64,000 nucleotides of DNA, from assembly GCA_963811685.1 (NCBI GenBank), contig CAWESK010000015.1:62001-126000 (forward strand), read 5' to 3'. Positions within the stretch are counted from its first letter, which is position 1, and each line of letters opens with the position of its first letter. Under the pieces are notes generated by a model that was not told where the DNA came from, did not search any database, and saw only the letters and a list, made by a program, of their open reading frames with translations. This DNA comes from CAIWHR01 sp963811685. Lineage in GTDB: Bacteria > Pseudomonadota > Gammaproteobacteria > Burkholderiales > Casimicrobiaceae. Shown here in pieces: positions 1 through 6,941 of the stretch. Position numbers and translations under genes: made by a program.

Positions 1-392
1 CGCACTTCCTGCGCCGGCTGGCGGAGCGCTACAAGCGGCCGCCGCTGACGCTCGCTCCGGACGCCATGGCGCTCCTCATTTCCGCACCGTGGCCCGGCAA
101 TGTCCGCCAGCTGCTCAACCTGCTCGAGCAGGCGGTGGCGCTGGCGACGACGAACGTGATCCCCGCGTCGCTGATCCAGGGCTCGCTCCGCGAGGACGCG
201 AGCGCGCTTGTGCCGTTCGAGGAAGCGCGCAAGGAATTCGAGCGCGACTATCTCGTGCGCCTGCTCAAGATCACGGGGGGTAACGTCACGCAGGCGGCGC
301 TGCTCGCGAAGCGCAACCGCACCGAGTTCTACAAGCTCCTGCAGCGGCACCGGCTCGAGCCGGCGATGTTCAAGGAAGGCAAGCCTTCCTGA
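1..392 (+). CDS. glrR: Sigma-54-dependent response regulator, GlrR-like (5' truncated)
   Basis: The frame is open from base 3 and gives the last 129 or so residues of an NtrC-class activator, which would remodel sigma-54 RNA polymerase when phosphorylated by a partner kinase. Seen: the end of the AAA+ domain with PWPGNVRQLLNLLEQ, then a linker and a Fis-type helix-turn-helix with GNVTQAALLAKRNRTEFYKL. The NRTEFYKLLxRH ending and the preceding FExDYLxxLL stretch match the GlrR (QseF/YfhA) subfamily as I remember it. The receiver domain and any kinase gene lie outside the window. Two perfect matches to the reported GlrR site (TGTC-N10-GACA) and a sigma-54 promoter follow directly, which strengthens the assignment. 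A related NtrC-family activator cannot be excluded. Confidence 0.85.
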   Translation, partial: HFLRRLAERYKRPPLTLAPDAMALLISAPWPGNVRQLLNLLEQAVALATTNVIPASLIQGSLREDASALVPFEEARKEFERDYLVRLLKITGGNVTQAALLAKRNRTEFYKLLQRHRLEPAMFKEGKPS

Positions 393-512
393 CCACGGCG
401 CCGTGACGGCGTAACTCTAGTCGCAAGACGCGTTGTCCAGCGCGGCGCAGGCCGGTCCGATCCATTCCAATGTCATGACGACTGCCGCGATTGCGCGTCG
501 ACCCTCGTTCGC

Positions 513-530
513 TGTCGCTGAATGACGACA
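513..530. promoter_or_regulatory. GlrR-type enhancer site 1 (TGTC-N10-GACA)
   Basis: Perfect match to the palindromic consensus TGTC-N10-GACA reported for GlrR at E. coli glmY. Its centre is about 210 bp upstream of the transcription start predicted from the sigma-54 promoter at 705-722, a normal enhancer distance. It shares TGTCG-TGAA-CGACA with site 2, so the similarity extends beyond the consensus ends. Confidence 0.7.
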
Positions 531-545
531 TGAATTTACAATCAT

Positions 546-558
546 AATCAACAGTTTA
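546..558 (+). promoter_or_regulatory. IHF site
   Basis: AATCAACAGTTTA fits the IHF consensus WATCAANNNNTTR at every defined position and sits in an AT-rich stretch between the two GlrR-type sites. IHF bends DNA so that a distant activator can reach sigma-54 polymerase, so its place here fits that architecture. The motif is short and could occur by chance, but rarely in such GC-rich DNA. Confidence 0.6.
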
Positions 559-577
559 ACGTAAATGACACATGGCG

Positions 578-595
578 TGTCGGTGAAATGCGACA
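578..595. promoter_or_regulatory. GlrR-type enhancer site 2 (TGTC-N10-GACA)
   Basis: Second perfect TGTC-N10-GACA match, 65 bp (about six helical turns) from site 1 and about 145 bp upstream of the predicted start. Two sites on the same DNA face suit cooperative binding of a hexamer-forming activator. The upstream gene encodes a GlrR-like protein, so local feedback or a linked regulon is likely. Confidence 0.7.
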
Positions 596-704
596 GGTGA
601 CGCATTCGCGCGATCGCGAACGAACTGCAACCCTCGTGCCGCGCAGGGCATTTTGCGGGGCACAACGACAGGAATCACGTTTGTCCAACCCGATAAAAAT
701 TCGG

Positions 705-722
705 TTGGCACGTGCCTTGCTT
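705..722 (+). promoter_or_regulatory. Sigma-54 (-24/-12) promoter
   Basis: TTGGCACGTGCCTTGCTT matches the RpoN consensus TGGCACG-N4-TTGC(A/T). The GG (707-708) and GC (719-720) dinucleotides are exactly 12 bp apart. Transcription should start near 731-732. The -12 half is covered by the perfect palindrome at 715-736. Confidence 0.85.
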
Positions 723-736
723 AGCGCTAAGCAAGG
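715..736. promoter_or_regulatory. 22-bp perfect palindrome over the -12 element and start site
   Basis: Each arm is CCTTGCTTAGC, joined without a spacer. It spans from within the -12 element to a few bases past the predicted start. A dimeric repressor bound here would block sigma-54 polymerase. Only the last few bases would be in the RNA, so a role as an RNA hairpin is unlikely. No regulator is identified from the sequence. Confidence 0.55.
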
Positions 737-759
737 AGCTTCGAGCCTGCACAACGATC

Positions 760-927
760 ATGGACCGCTTCTCGCCCGAATTCGCGCAACACTGGCTCAC
801 CGAGCGATCGGGTTCGATCGACGGTGGCGCCGTGGAGCGTCGCGCCGACGAGTCGCCGTCACCGGCGCAACAGGAAGCGCTGGACGCCTTGGCCGAGCGG
901 GTATCCGCGGCGCGCAGCGTGTACTGA
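760..927 (+). CDS. Small hypothetical protein (55 aa)
   Basis: Not recognised. The frame starts at ATG 760, downstream of the predicted start site; an upstream GTG in frame lies inside the promoter and cannot be used by that transcript. The product begins MDRFSPEFAQHWLTER, has an acidic and serine-rich middle and an Ala/Glu-rich helix (QQEALDALAERVSAARSV) at the end. It has no membrane segment or cysteine. Codon third positions are mostly G or C, as in neighbouring genes. AAGGAG at 733-738 is 21 nt upstream, too far for normal initiation, so translation is uncertain. Confidence 0.4.
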   Translation: MDRFSPEFAQHWLTERSGSIDGGAVERRADESPSPAQQEALDALAERVSAARSVY

Positions 928-1031
928 TTATCGGAGACGCTACCGACGATTGCACATCCTTGCCGGCGCATTGGCCGGCTCTCGAACAGTAACCGGAGCG
1001 CTGCTGGCGGTCCGGCCGATCGATCCCCCTT

Positions 1032-1064
1032 GCCCGCTATCTTCCTCCCGGCGGGCTTTTTTTT
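1032..1064 (+). terminator. Intrinsic terminator
   Basis: GCCCGC (1032-1037) pairs with GCGGGC (1051-1056) and is followed by eight T residues (1057-1064). It ends the sigma-54 transcript just before the convergent thyA gene. Confidence 0.85.
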
Positions 1065-1085
1065 GGCGTCTTCGCCGCGCGACCT

Positions 1086-1880
1086 CTACACGGCGACCGG
1101 AGCCTTGATCGCGGGCTGCGGATTGTAGTCGACGAATTCGATGTCCTCGAACGCGTAGTCGAAGATCGTCGGCGGCCGGCGACGGAGCACGAGGCGGGGC
1201 AGCGGGCCCGGCGTGCGCGCAAGCTGGGTATCGACCTGCTCCAGGTGATTGAGGTAGAGGTGACAGTCGCCGCCGGTCCAGACGAAATCGCCGACCCCGA
1301 GATCGCATTGCTGCGCGACCATGTGCGTCAGGAGCGCGTACGACGCGATGTTGAAAGGCACGCCGAGGAAGATGTCGCAGCTTCGCTGATAGAGCTGGCA
1401 GGAGAGGCGGCCGCCGGCGACGTAGAACTGGAAGAGCAGGTGACACGGCGGCAGCTTCATCCGCGGAATGTCGCCGACGTTCCAAGCCGATACGATGAGC
1501 CGCCGCGAATCGGGATTGCGCTTGATCTCCGCGACGACGTTGGCGATCTGGTCGATGTGCGAGCCGTCGGGCGCCGGCCAGTTGCGCCACTGATAGCCGT
1601 AGACCGGGCCGAGATCGCCATTCGCGTCGGCCCATTCGTCCCAGATCGTCACGCCGGCCGCCTGCAGCGAGCGGACGTTCGTCTCGCCGCGCAGAAACCA
1701 GAGGAGCTCGTGGATGATCGACTTCGTGTGCACCCTTTTGGTCGTCAGCAGCGGAAACCCGGCACGCAGATCGAAGCGCATCTGATAGCCGAGCACGGAC
1801 AGCGTGCCGGTTCCGGTGCGGTCGGATTTGCGGTCGCCGTGCTCGCGGACGTGCCGCATGAAGTCGAGGTATTGGCGCAT
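1086..1880 (-). CDS. thyA: Thymidylate synthase
   Basis: Makes dTMP from dUMP with methylene-tetrahydrofolate in the cytoplasm. The 264-residue length equals that of E. coli ThyA. Visible family features are the N-terminal RTGTGTLSVLGYQMRFDL phosphate-binding region, LLWFLRGETN, the catalytic cysteine in LPPCHLLFQFY (around residue 146), the dUMP-binding RSCDIFLGVPFN and DFVWTGGDCHLYLNH. The frame is intact. It stands alone, convergent with the small sigma-54 transcript and divergent from the ArsR-type gene. The C-terminal residues KAPVAV fit the usual ending, where the free carboxylate takes part in catalysis. Confidence 0.98.
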   Translation of the reverse strand: MRQYLDFMRHVREHGDRKSDRTGTGTLSVLGYQMRFDLRAGFPLLTTKRVHTKSIIHELLWFLRGETNVRSLQAAGVTIWDEWADANGDLGPVYGYQWRNWPAPDGSHIDQIANVVAEIKRNPDSRRLIVSAWNVGDIPRMKLPPCHLLFQFYVAGGRLSCQLYQRSCDIFLGVPFNIASYALLTHMVAQQCDLGVGDFVWTGGDCHLYLNHLEQVDTQLARTPGPLPRLVLRRRPPTIFDYAFEDIEFVDYNPQPAIKAPVAV

Positions 1881-1970
1881 CGGAGGGGCCTGATGGAAGC
1901 GCTGCCGGCGGGATTGTAGCTTGACCTCCGACCGTTCGTCGGAGAATCCGGCGCCCGGCGGCCGGACGGG

Positions 1971-2000
1971 TTGACAAGGCGAAATCCGGACCCTTAGTAT
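1971..2000 (+). promoter_or_regulatory. Sigma-70 promoter of the ArsR-type gene
   Basis: A perfect -35 TTGACA (1971-1976) is followed by TAGTAT (1995-2000) at 18 bp, or TTAGTA at 17 bp. The start would fall inside the inverted repeat at 2009-2028. Confidence 0.65.
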
Positions 2001-2008
2001 GCGACCAC

Positions 2009-2028
2009 ATAACTAGTTTCATAGTTAT
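2009..2028. promoter_or_regulatory. Operator-like inverted repeat
   Basis: ATAACTA (2009-2015), six-base spacer, TAGTTAT (2022-2028). It is an AT-rich island in GC-rich DNA, just downstream of the -10 element and upstream of an ArsR-type gene, where an autorepressor would bind. The binding protein is inferred from position only. Confidence 0.55.
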
Positions 2029-2065
2029 ATAACGACCGCCGATCCTCGCGGCCCGAGGTGGAAAG

Positions 2066-2374
2066 ATGCGACCGAGCTATGCCCGCGCAATCCCCCGCGC
2101 CTGGCGCCAGACCGCCGGGAAGTTCGTCGCGCTGGGCGATCCCCACCGCCAGCGGATCCTGCTGATGTTCGAGCCCGGCGAGCGTCTCAACGTTGGGCAG
2201 ATCGTCGCCGCCTCGACGCTTTCGCGCTCCGCGGTCTCGCATCACCTGCGCGTGCTGCGCGAGGCGGGTGTGCTCCAATCCGAAAAGATCGGCAAGGAAG
2301 TCTGGTACTGGCCCGACCCCGGCGCCGTCCGCGCGGCGCTGACCGCGGTGCTCGAGTACCTCGACACGCAATGA
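2066..2374 (+). CDS. ArsR-family winged-helix repressor
   Basis: A 102-residue winged-helix DNA-binding protein. The recognition region STLSRSAVSHHLRVLREAGVL and the following wing with KEVWYWPDP are typical of ArsR/SmtB proteins. No CxC metal motif is present; there is no cysteine at all, so the signal is unlikely to be arsenic or another thiol-bound metal. It lies 64 nt upstream of the MFS-acyltransferase gene in the same direction and probably shares its transcript, so it may control a membrane lipid repair function as well as itself. Confidence 0.88.
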   Translation: MRPSYARAIPRAWRQTAGKFVALGDPHRQRILLMFEPGERLNVGQIVAASTLSRSAVSHHLRVLREAGVLQSEKIGKEVWYWPDPGAVRAALTAVLEYLDTQ

Positions 2375-2438
2375 GCGTGCGCCGGCAGCCGTCGCGCAGC
2401 CCGGGCCACGCACGCACCTTCTAGAGGAGATCGCGAAC

Positions 2439-4322
2439 ATGCACACGGGCAACCAGTTCGATCTCCTGCGCGAGCGCCGCTTCGCGCCGTTCTTCTGGAC
2501 GCAGTTTCTCGGCGCCGCCAACGACAATGTCTACAAGAACGCGCTGATCATCTTCGTCGCTTTCCACGCCGCGCGCCTGACGACGCTCGATCCCAATGCG
2601 CTCGTCAACCTCGCGGGCGCCGTGTTCATCGCCCCGTTCGTGTTGCTCTCGGCGACATCCGGGCAGATCGCCGACAAGATCGAGAAGTCGCGCCTCATTC
2701 GCTGGGTCAAGATCTTCGAGATCGCCATCATGGTCGTCGGGCTCGCGGGCTTCTGGCGCCAGAACCTGACGCTGATGTTCGCCGCGCTCGCGCTCCTCGG
2801 CATCCACTCGGCGCTGTTCGGGCCGGTGAAGTACGCGATCCTGCCGCAGCATCTCAAGCCCGAGGAGCTGATCGGCGGCAACGGACTGGTCGAGATGGGC
2901 ACCTTCGTCGCGATTCTCCTCGGCACCATCGCCGGCGGCGTCGTCGTCGCCATCGAGCCCAACGGGCCGATCCTCGCGTGCGTGCTGGCCATCGCGATCG
3001 CGCTGGGGGGCTATCTCGTGAGCCGGGGGATTCCGCACACGCCGGCCGTCGCACCCGATCTCGCGATCAACTGGAATCCGTTCTCCGAAACCTGGCGCAA
3101 CCTCCGCATCGCGCAGCAAAACCGCGTCGTCTGGCTGTCGATGCTCGGAATCTCGTGGTTCTGGTTCTACGGCGCGATCTTTCTCGCGCAATTCGCCGGC
3201 TTCGCGCGCGACGTCCTCGGCGGCAACGAGCACGTGGTGACCTTCCTGCTCGCGCTCTTTTCGGTCGGCATCGGCGTCGGCTCGTTGCTGTGCGAGCGGC
3301 TGTCGGGACGCAAGATCGAGGTGGGGCTGGTTCCGTTCGGCTCGATCGGCCTCACGCTGTTCGCCGTCGACCTGTGGCTCGCGAGCAAATCGCTGAAGGC
3401 GACGGGCCTCGCCGGCCTCGACGTCTTTTTCGCCACGCCCGCGCACTGGCGCGTCGCCGCCGACCTGGTCCTGATCGGTCTCTTCGGCGGGTTCTACATC
3501 GTCCCGCTCTACGCGCTGATCCAGGAGCGCTCGGCGCCGTCGCACCGGTCGCGGATCATCGCCGCGAACAACATCCTCAATGCGATCTTCATCGTCGCGT
3601 CCGCCGGCATCGCGATCGCGCTGTTGCGGCTGGGCCTGTCGATTCCCGAGCTCTTTCTCGTCAACGCGCTGATGAACGCGGCGGTCGCGGTGTTCATCTA
3701 CGGCCTCGTGCCCGAATTCCTGATGCGCTTCCTCGCCTGGCTGCTCGTCCACACGTTCTATCGCGTGGAAAAGCAGGGCCTCGAGCAGATTCCCGAAACG
3801 GGACCGTGCGTCGTCGTCTGCAATCACGTGAGCTACGTCGATGCGGTCGTCATCGCTGCCTGCGTGCGGCGCCCGATCCGCTTCGTGATGGATCACCAGA
3901 TATTCAAGGTGCCGCTGCTCTCGTTCATCTTCCGGACGATGCGCACGATCCCGATCGCGCCGTCGAAGGAGGACGCGACGATGAAGGATCGCGCATTCGC
4001 CGAGGTCGCGACGGCGCTCGCGGCCGGCGAGATCGTCGGAATCTTCCCCGAGGGCAAGCTTACGGACAACGGCGAGCTCAATCCCTTCCGCCCGGGTATC
4101 CAGCGGATCGTCGAGACGACGCCGGTGCCGGTGGTGCCGCTTGCGCTGCGGGGACTCTGGGGAAGCTTCTTCAGCCGCTCGCACGACGGCAAGGCGATGC
4201 GCCGTCTGCGCGGCGTGTTCTCGCGGATCGCGCTCGTCGCGGCACCGCCGGTACCGGCGGATCGCGTCACGCTCGACGGGTTGCAGGCGACGGTGCTGGC
4301 GCTTCGCGGCGACTGGAAGTAA
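2439..4322 (+). CDS. MFS lysophospholipid carrier fused to 1-acylglycerol-phosphate acyltransferase
   Basis: Two proteins in one chain of 627 residues. Residues 1-430 or so are a major facilitator carrier of the LplT type (FAPFFWTQFLGAANDNVYKN at the start; about 12 hydrophobic segments). Residues 440-627 are a PlsC acyltransferase with the catalytic HX4D motif (NHVSYVD near residue 461) and the substrate motif FPEGKLTDNG near 536. LplT-Aas systems flip lysophospholipids inwards and re-acylate them; here the AMP-binding acyl-ACP synthetase domain of Aas is missing, so the acyl donor would be supplied by another protein. Start chosen at ATG with AGGAGA upstream. Confidence 0.9.
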   Translation: MHTGNQFDLLRERRFAPFFWTQFLGAANDNVYKNALIIFVAFHAARLTTLDPNALVNLAGAVFIAPFVLLSATSGQIADKIEKSRLIRWVKIFEIAIMVVGLAGFWRQNLTLMFAALALLGIHSALFGPVKYAILPQHLKPEELIGGNGLVEMGTFVAILLGTIAGGVVVAIEPNGPILACVLAIAIALGGYLVSRGIPHTPAVAPDLAINWNPFSETWRNLRIAQQNRVVWLSMLGISWFWFYGAIFLAQFAGFARDVLGGNEHVVTFLLALFSVGIGVGSLLCERLSGRKIEVGLVPFGSIGLTLFAVDLWLASKSLKATGLAGLDVFFATPAHWRVAADLVLIGLFGGFYIVPLYALIQERSAPSHRSRIIAANNILNAIFIVASAGIAIALLRLGLSIPELFLVNALMNAAVAVFIYGLVPEFLMRFLAWLLVHTFYRVEKQGLEQIPETGPCVVVCNHVSYVDAVVIAACVRRPIRFVMDHQIFKVPLLSFIFRTMRTIPIAPSKEDATMKDRAFAEVATALAAGEIVGIFPEGKLTDNGELNPFRPGIQRIVETTPVPVVPLALRGLWGSFFSRSHDGKAMRRLRGVFSRIALVAAPPVPADRVTLDGLQATVLALRGDWK

Positions 4323-4360
4323 CTGTCGCAACCACAACAAACCGCGCAAAGGGAGAGGGT

Positions 4361-5338
4361 ATGAGCGGAGGACGGAGCGCAATCTTCGACTGGGCGCAGC
4401 AGCAGCGTCTCGCGCCCGCGGCGGTTCCTATGGCGCTGCAGCTTGCCGGCGTCACGCCGGATGCCGTGCAGTGGCGGCAGTTCATCGACCGCCTGCTGCT
4501 GGGTCTCGGCGTGCTGATGCTGGCGGCAGGCACGATCTTCTTCCTCGCTGCCAACTGGCACGAGCTCGGCCGCTATGCCAAGTTCGCGTTGGCCGAGATT
4601 CCCATCGTCGTAGCGGTCGCTGCCTGCTGGCGATTCGGCCTCGATTCGACGCTCGGCAAATCGGCGCTCGTCGCTGCCTCCCTCTTCACCGGGGCGCTGC
4701 TCGCGCTGGTCGGGCAGACCTACCAGACGGGCGCCGACACCTACGAGCTGTTTGCGCTGTGGGCATTGGCGATCACGGCCTGGGTGGCCGTGTCGCGGCT
4801 GCCGGCGCTCTGGCTCTTGTGGCTCGCGCTTCTCCACGTCGCGATCTTTCTGTACCTCGGCACGTTCGACACGATCCTGCGCGGCAGCTTCGGCCTGCGC
4901 GAGATGCTGTGGCTCGTGTTCGCCCTCGACACGCTGGTGCTGATCGCATGGGAAGCGCTGGCCGCGTCGGGCATCGCGTGGCTGCGCGAGCGATGGGCGG
5001 TCCGGGTCGTCGCGTTTGTCGCCGGGACGGCCGTCACGGCGCTTGCGGTGTGGTCCGGGTTCGAACGGCACGCCGACGCCTCGCCGATTGTCGCGTATTT
5101 CGCCTATGTGGCGTGGCTCGCCGCGGTGATGTGGGCGTATCGGTGGCGGAAGGTCGACCTCTTCGTGCTGGCGGGCGCCGTGCTCTCGGTGATCGTGGTC
5201 GTCACCGTCGCGCTGTCGAGTCAGTTGATCAGTCACGCCAAACCGGGCGCGTTCCTGCTGATCGGGCTCGCCGTGATCGCGGGTGCGGGGATGGGCGCGT
5301 GGTGGCTGCGCGGGGTCGCGGCCGGAGAGAGGACATGA
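4361..5338 (+). CDS. DUF2157 membrane protein
   Basis: A 325-residue inner membrane protein of unknown function. The first 45 residues are soluble and helical; about eight to nine hydrophobic segments follow, beginning LLLGLGVLMLAAGTIFFLAANWHEL, which carries the FFxAANW-type signature of DUF2157. The frame is open much further upstream, but the ATG at 4361 has GGGAGAGG ahead of it and follows the previous stop by 38 nt. Its stop overlaps the next gene start (ATGA). It is the first gene of a five-gene membrane cluster. Confidence 0.85.
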   Translation: MSGGRSAIFDWAQQQRLAPAAVPMALQLAGVTPDAVQWRQFIDRLLLGLGVLMLAAGTIFFLAANWHELGRYAKFALAEIPIVVAVAACWRFGLDSTLGKSALVAASLFTGALLALVGQTYQTGADTYELFALWALAITAWVAVSRLPALWLLWLALLHVAIFLYLGTFDTILRGSFGLREMLWLVFALDTLVLIAWEALAASGIAWLRERWAVRVVAFVAGTAVTALAVWSGFERHADASPIVAYFAYVAWLAAVMWAYRWRKVDLFVLAGAVLSVIVVVTVALSSQLISHAKPGAFLLIGLAVIAGAGMGAWWLRGVAAGERT

Positions 5339-6408
5339 GCGCCTCCGATCGCACCGCGTTGTGGGACCGGCTGGATGCCGCGGGCCTGGTCGAAGGCGCA
5401 GCTCCGTCGGCGGCCGCGGATGCGGTGCCGTGGTACGTGCGCGCGATGGTCGGCATCGCCGGCTGGATCGCTGCCTGCTTCCTGCTCGCGTTCATCGGCG
5501 GCGCCGTCGCGTTCGCCTTCCGGACCGGCGGCGCCTCGGTGACGGTCGGCCTCGTGCTGTGCGCCGCCGCGATTGCGCTCTTGTGGTCGTTCGCCGCGCG
5601 CGAGTTCGTCGCCCAGTTCGCCCTGGCGCTGAGTCTCGCCGGGCAGGCGATGGTCGTCGTGGGGCTCTTCGCTCTGTTTCCCCGCCAGGATCGCGTCGTC
5701 TACGCAATCATCACGGCATTCGAGCTGGCACTCGCGCTGGCGGTGCCGTATTCCATCCATCGCACGTGGTCCGCGCTGGTTGCCGCGATGGCGCTCCTGT
5801 TCGCGCTCATCACGTTGCGCGTCTCGTTTCTGTTTCCCGCGCTTGTCGCGGCGGGCTTCGTGGCGGTGGAGCTCAACGAGGCGAGACTCGCCCGGCACGC
5901 GGACATCTGGCAGCCCGTGTCCGCCGGGCTTGCGTTGTCGCTGCTGCTGCTCGTCCCGGCGACGCTCGCGTTTTCGCTCTTCGGCGAGCTCGTGGGCACC
6001 AGGGCTTTGCACGACACGTCCACCGCGTGGAGAGGAAGTGCGCTCGTCGCGCTGGTCCTCATCGTCACCGTTGCCATGCTGCTCGCGCGCAATGGCGTAA
6101 GGCTCGGCGGGCGCGCCGGCGTTGCCACGCTGGCCGCGTGCGTGGCGCTCGCCGCTGCCTGGCAGGTCCCGGCGATCATCGCCGCGGTGATCGTCGTCAT
6201 CGCGGCGTTTGCGTCGGGTCGCCGCGCGCTGGTGGGGCTGGGCCTCGTCGCGCTCGCGGCGACGCTCGGTCACCATTACTTCTCGCTCGATGCGACGTTG
6301 CTCGCGAAATCCGCCTCGCTGATCGCCGCGGGCGCGGTGCTCCTTGCCGCGCGGTTCGCCGCCCGGCACTGGGTCGTGACGGCGTCGTCGGAGGCCGGCC
6401 ATGCGTAA
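5335..6408 (+). CDS. DUF4401 membrane protein
   Basis: A 357-residue inner membrane protein of unknown function, translated from an ATGA overlap with DUF2157. An N-terminal soluble stretch of about 40 residues is followed by about ten hydrophobic segments, the first beginning VPWYVRAMVGIAGWIAACFL. It pairs with DUF2157 and the GDYXXLXY protein in other proteobacteria, from what I know of this neighbourhood. The C-terminus overlaps the next gene by 8 nt, so the three are probably made together. Confidence 0.82.
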   Translation: MSASDRTALWDRLDAAGLVEGAAPSAAADAVPWYVRAMVGIAGWIAACFLLAFIGGAVAFAFRTGGASVTVGLVLCAAAIALLWSFAAREFVAQFALALSLAGQAMVVVGLFALFPRQDRVVYAIITAFELALALAVPYSIHRTWSALVAAMALLFALITLRVSFLFPALVAAGFVAVELNEARLARHADIWQPVSAGLALSLLLLVPATLAFSLFGELVGTRALHDTSTAWRGSALVALVLIVTVAMLLARNGVRLGGRAGVATLAACVALAAAWQVPAIIAAVIVVIAAFASGRRALVGLGLVALAATLGHHYFSLDATLLAKSASLIAAGAVLLAARFAARHWVVTASSEAGHA

Positions 6409-6898
6409 ATGGATCGTGGTGCTTGCCGGGGCAGGCCTGCTGCTAGGCATCAACCTCGTCATCGCGGCGCGCGAGCGGCTGCTCGACGAAGGGCGCGTCG
6501 TCCTGCTCGAGCTGACGCCGGTCGACCCGCGCTCGCTGATGCAGGGCGATTACATGGCGCTGCGCTTCAAGGTCGTGCGCGATGCGTTTCAACCGGCGCC
6601 CGCGGAGGTCGTCGCGGACGGCCGCATCGTGCTGGGGCTCGATGCCCGGGGTGTGGCCACCTTCCGGCGCTTCGACAACGGCGCTGGGCCGGCCGCCGAC
6701 GAAGTCGCGTTCCGCTACCGCATCCGCCACGGCACGCCGAAGCTCGGGACCAACGCGTTCTTTTTCGAAGAGGGCCGCGCCGGCGATTACGCGAAAGCCC
6801 GCTATGGCGAATTCCGCGTCGCGCCGAACGGCGAGGCGATCCTGACGGCGCTACGCGACGAGGCGTTGAGAGTATTGGGCGGGCCACCGAAAAAATGA
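6401..6898 (+). CDS. GDYXXLXY-domain protein
   Basis: A 165-residue protein with one N-terminal membrane segment (WIVVLAGAGLLLGINLVIAA) and a periplasmic or extracytoplasmic domain. The name-giving motif is seen as GDYMALRF after LTPVDPRSLMQ, as in the family. A later NAFFFEEGRAGDYAKARYGEFRV stretch is also typical of it. Function unknown. It overlaps DUF4401 by 8 nt. Confidence 0.88.
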   Translation: MRKWIVVLAGAGLLLGINLVIAARERLLDEGRVVLLELTPVDPRSLMQGDYMALRFKVVRDAFQPAPAEVVADGRIVLGLDARGVATFRRFDNGAGPAADEVAFRYRIRHGTPKLGTNAFFFEEGRAGDYAKARYGEFRVAPNGEAILTALRDEALRVLGGPPKK

Positions 6899-6941
6899 CG
6901 CGGCGGCAGCCCCGCGTCGCCGCGAAAGAGGGGAGAGCACG

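Larger units (their letters stand above)
731..1064 (+). ncRNA. Candidate sigma-54-dependent short transcript
   Basis: The predicted start near 731 and the intrinsic terminator ending at 1064 define an RNA of about 330 nt. In E. coli the GlrR/sigma-54 pair drives the small RNA GlmY, so a regulatory RNA is one reading; no similarity to GlmY is claimed. The other reading is a short mRNA for the 55-residue frame at 760-927, which has high third-position GC but no well-placed ribosome binding site. Confidence 0.4.

Noticed and set aside
2421..4382. Minus-strand open frame opposite the MFS-acyltransferase gene
   Set aside because: Antisense shadow with no domain and no start signal.
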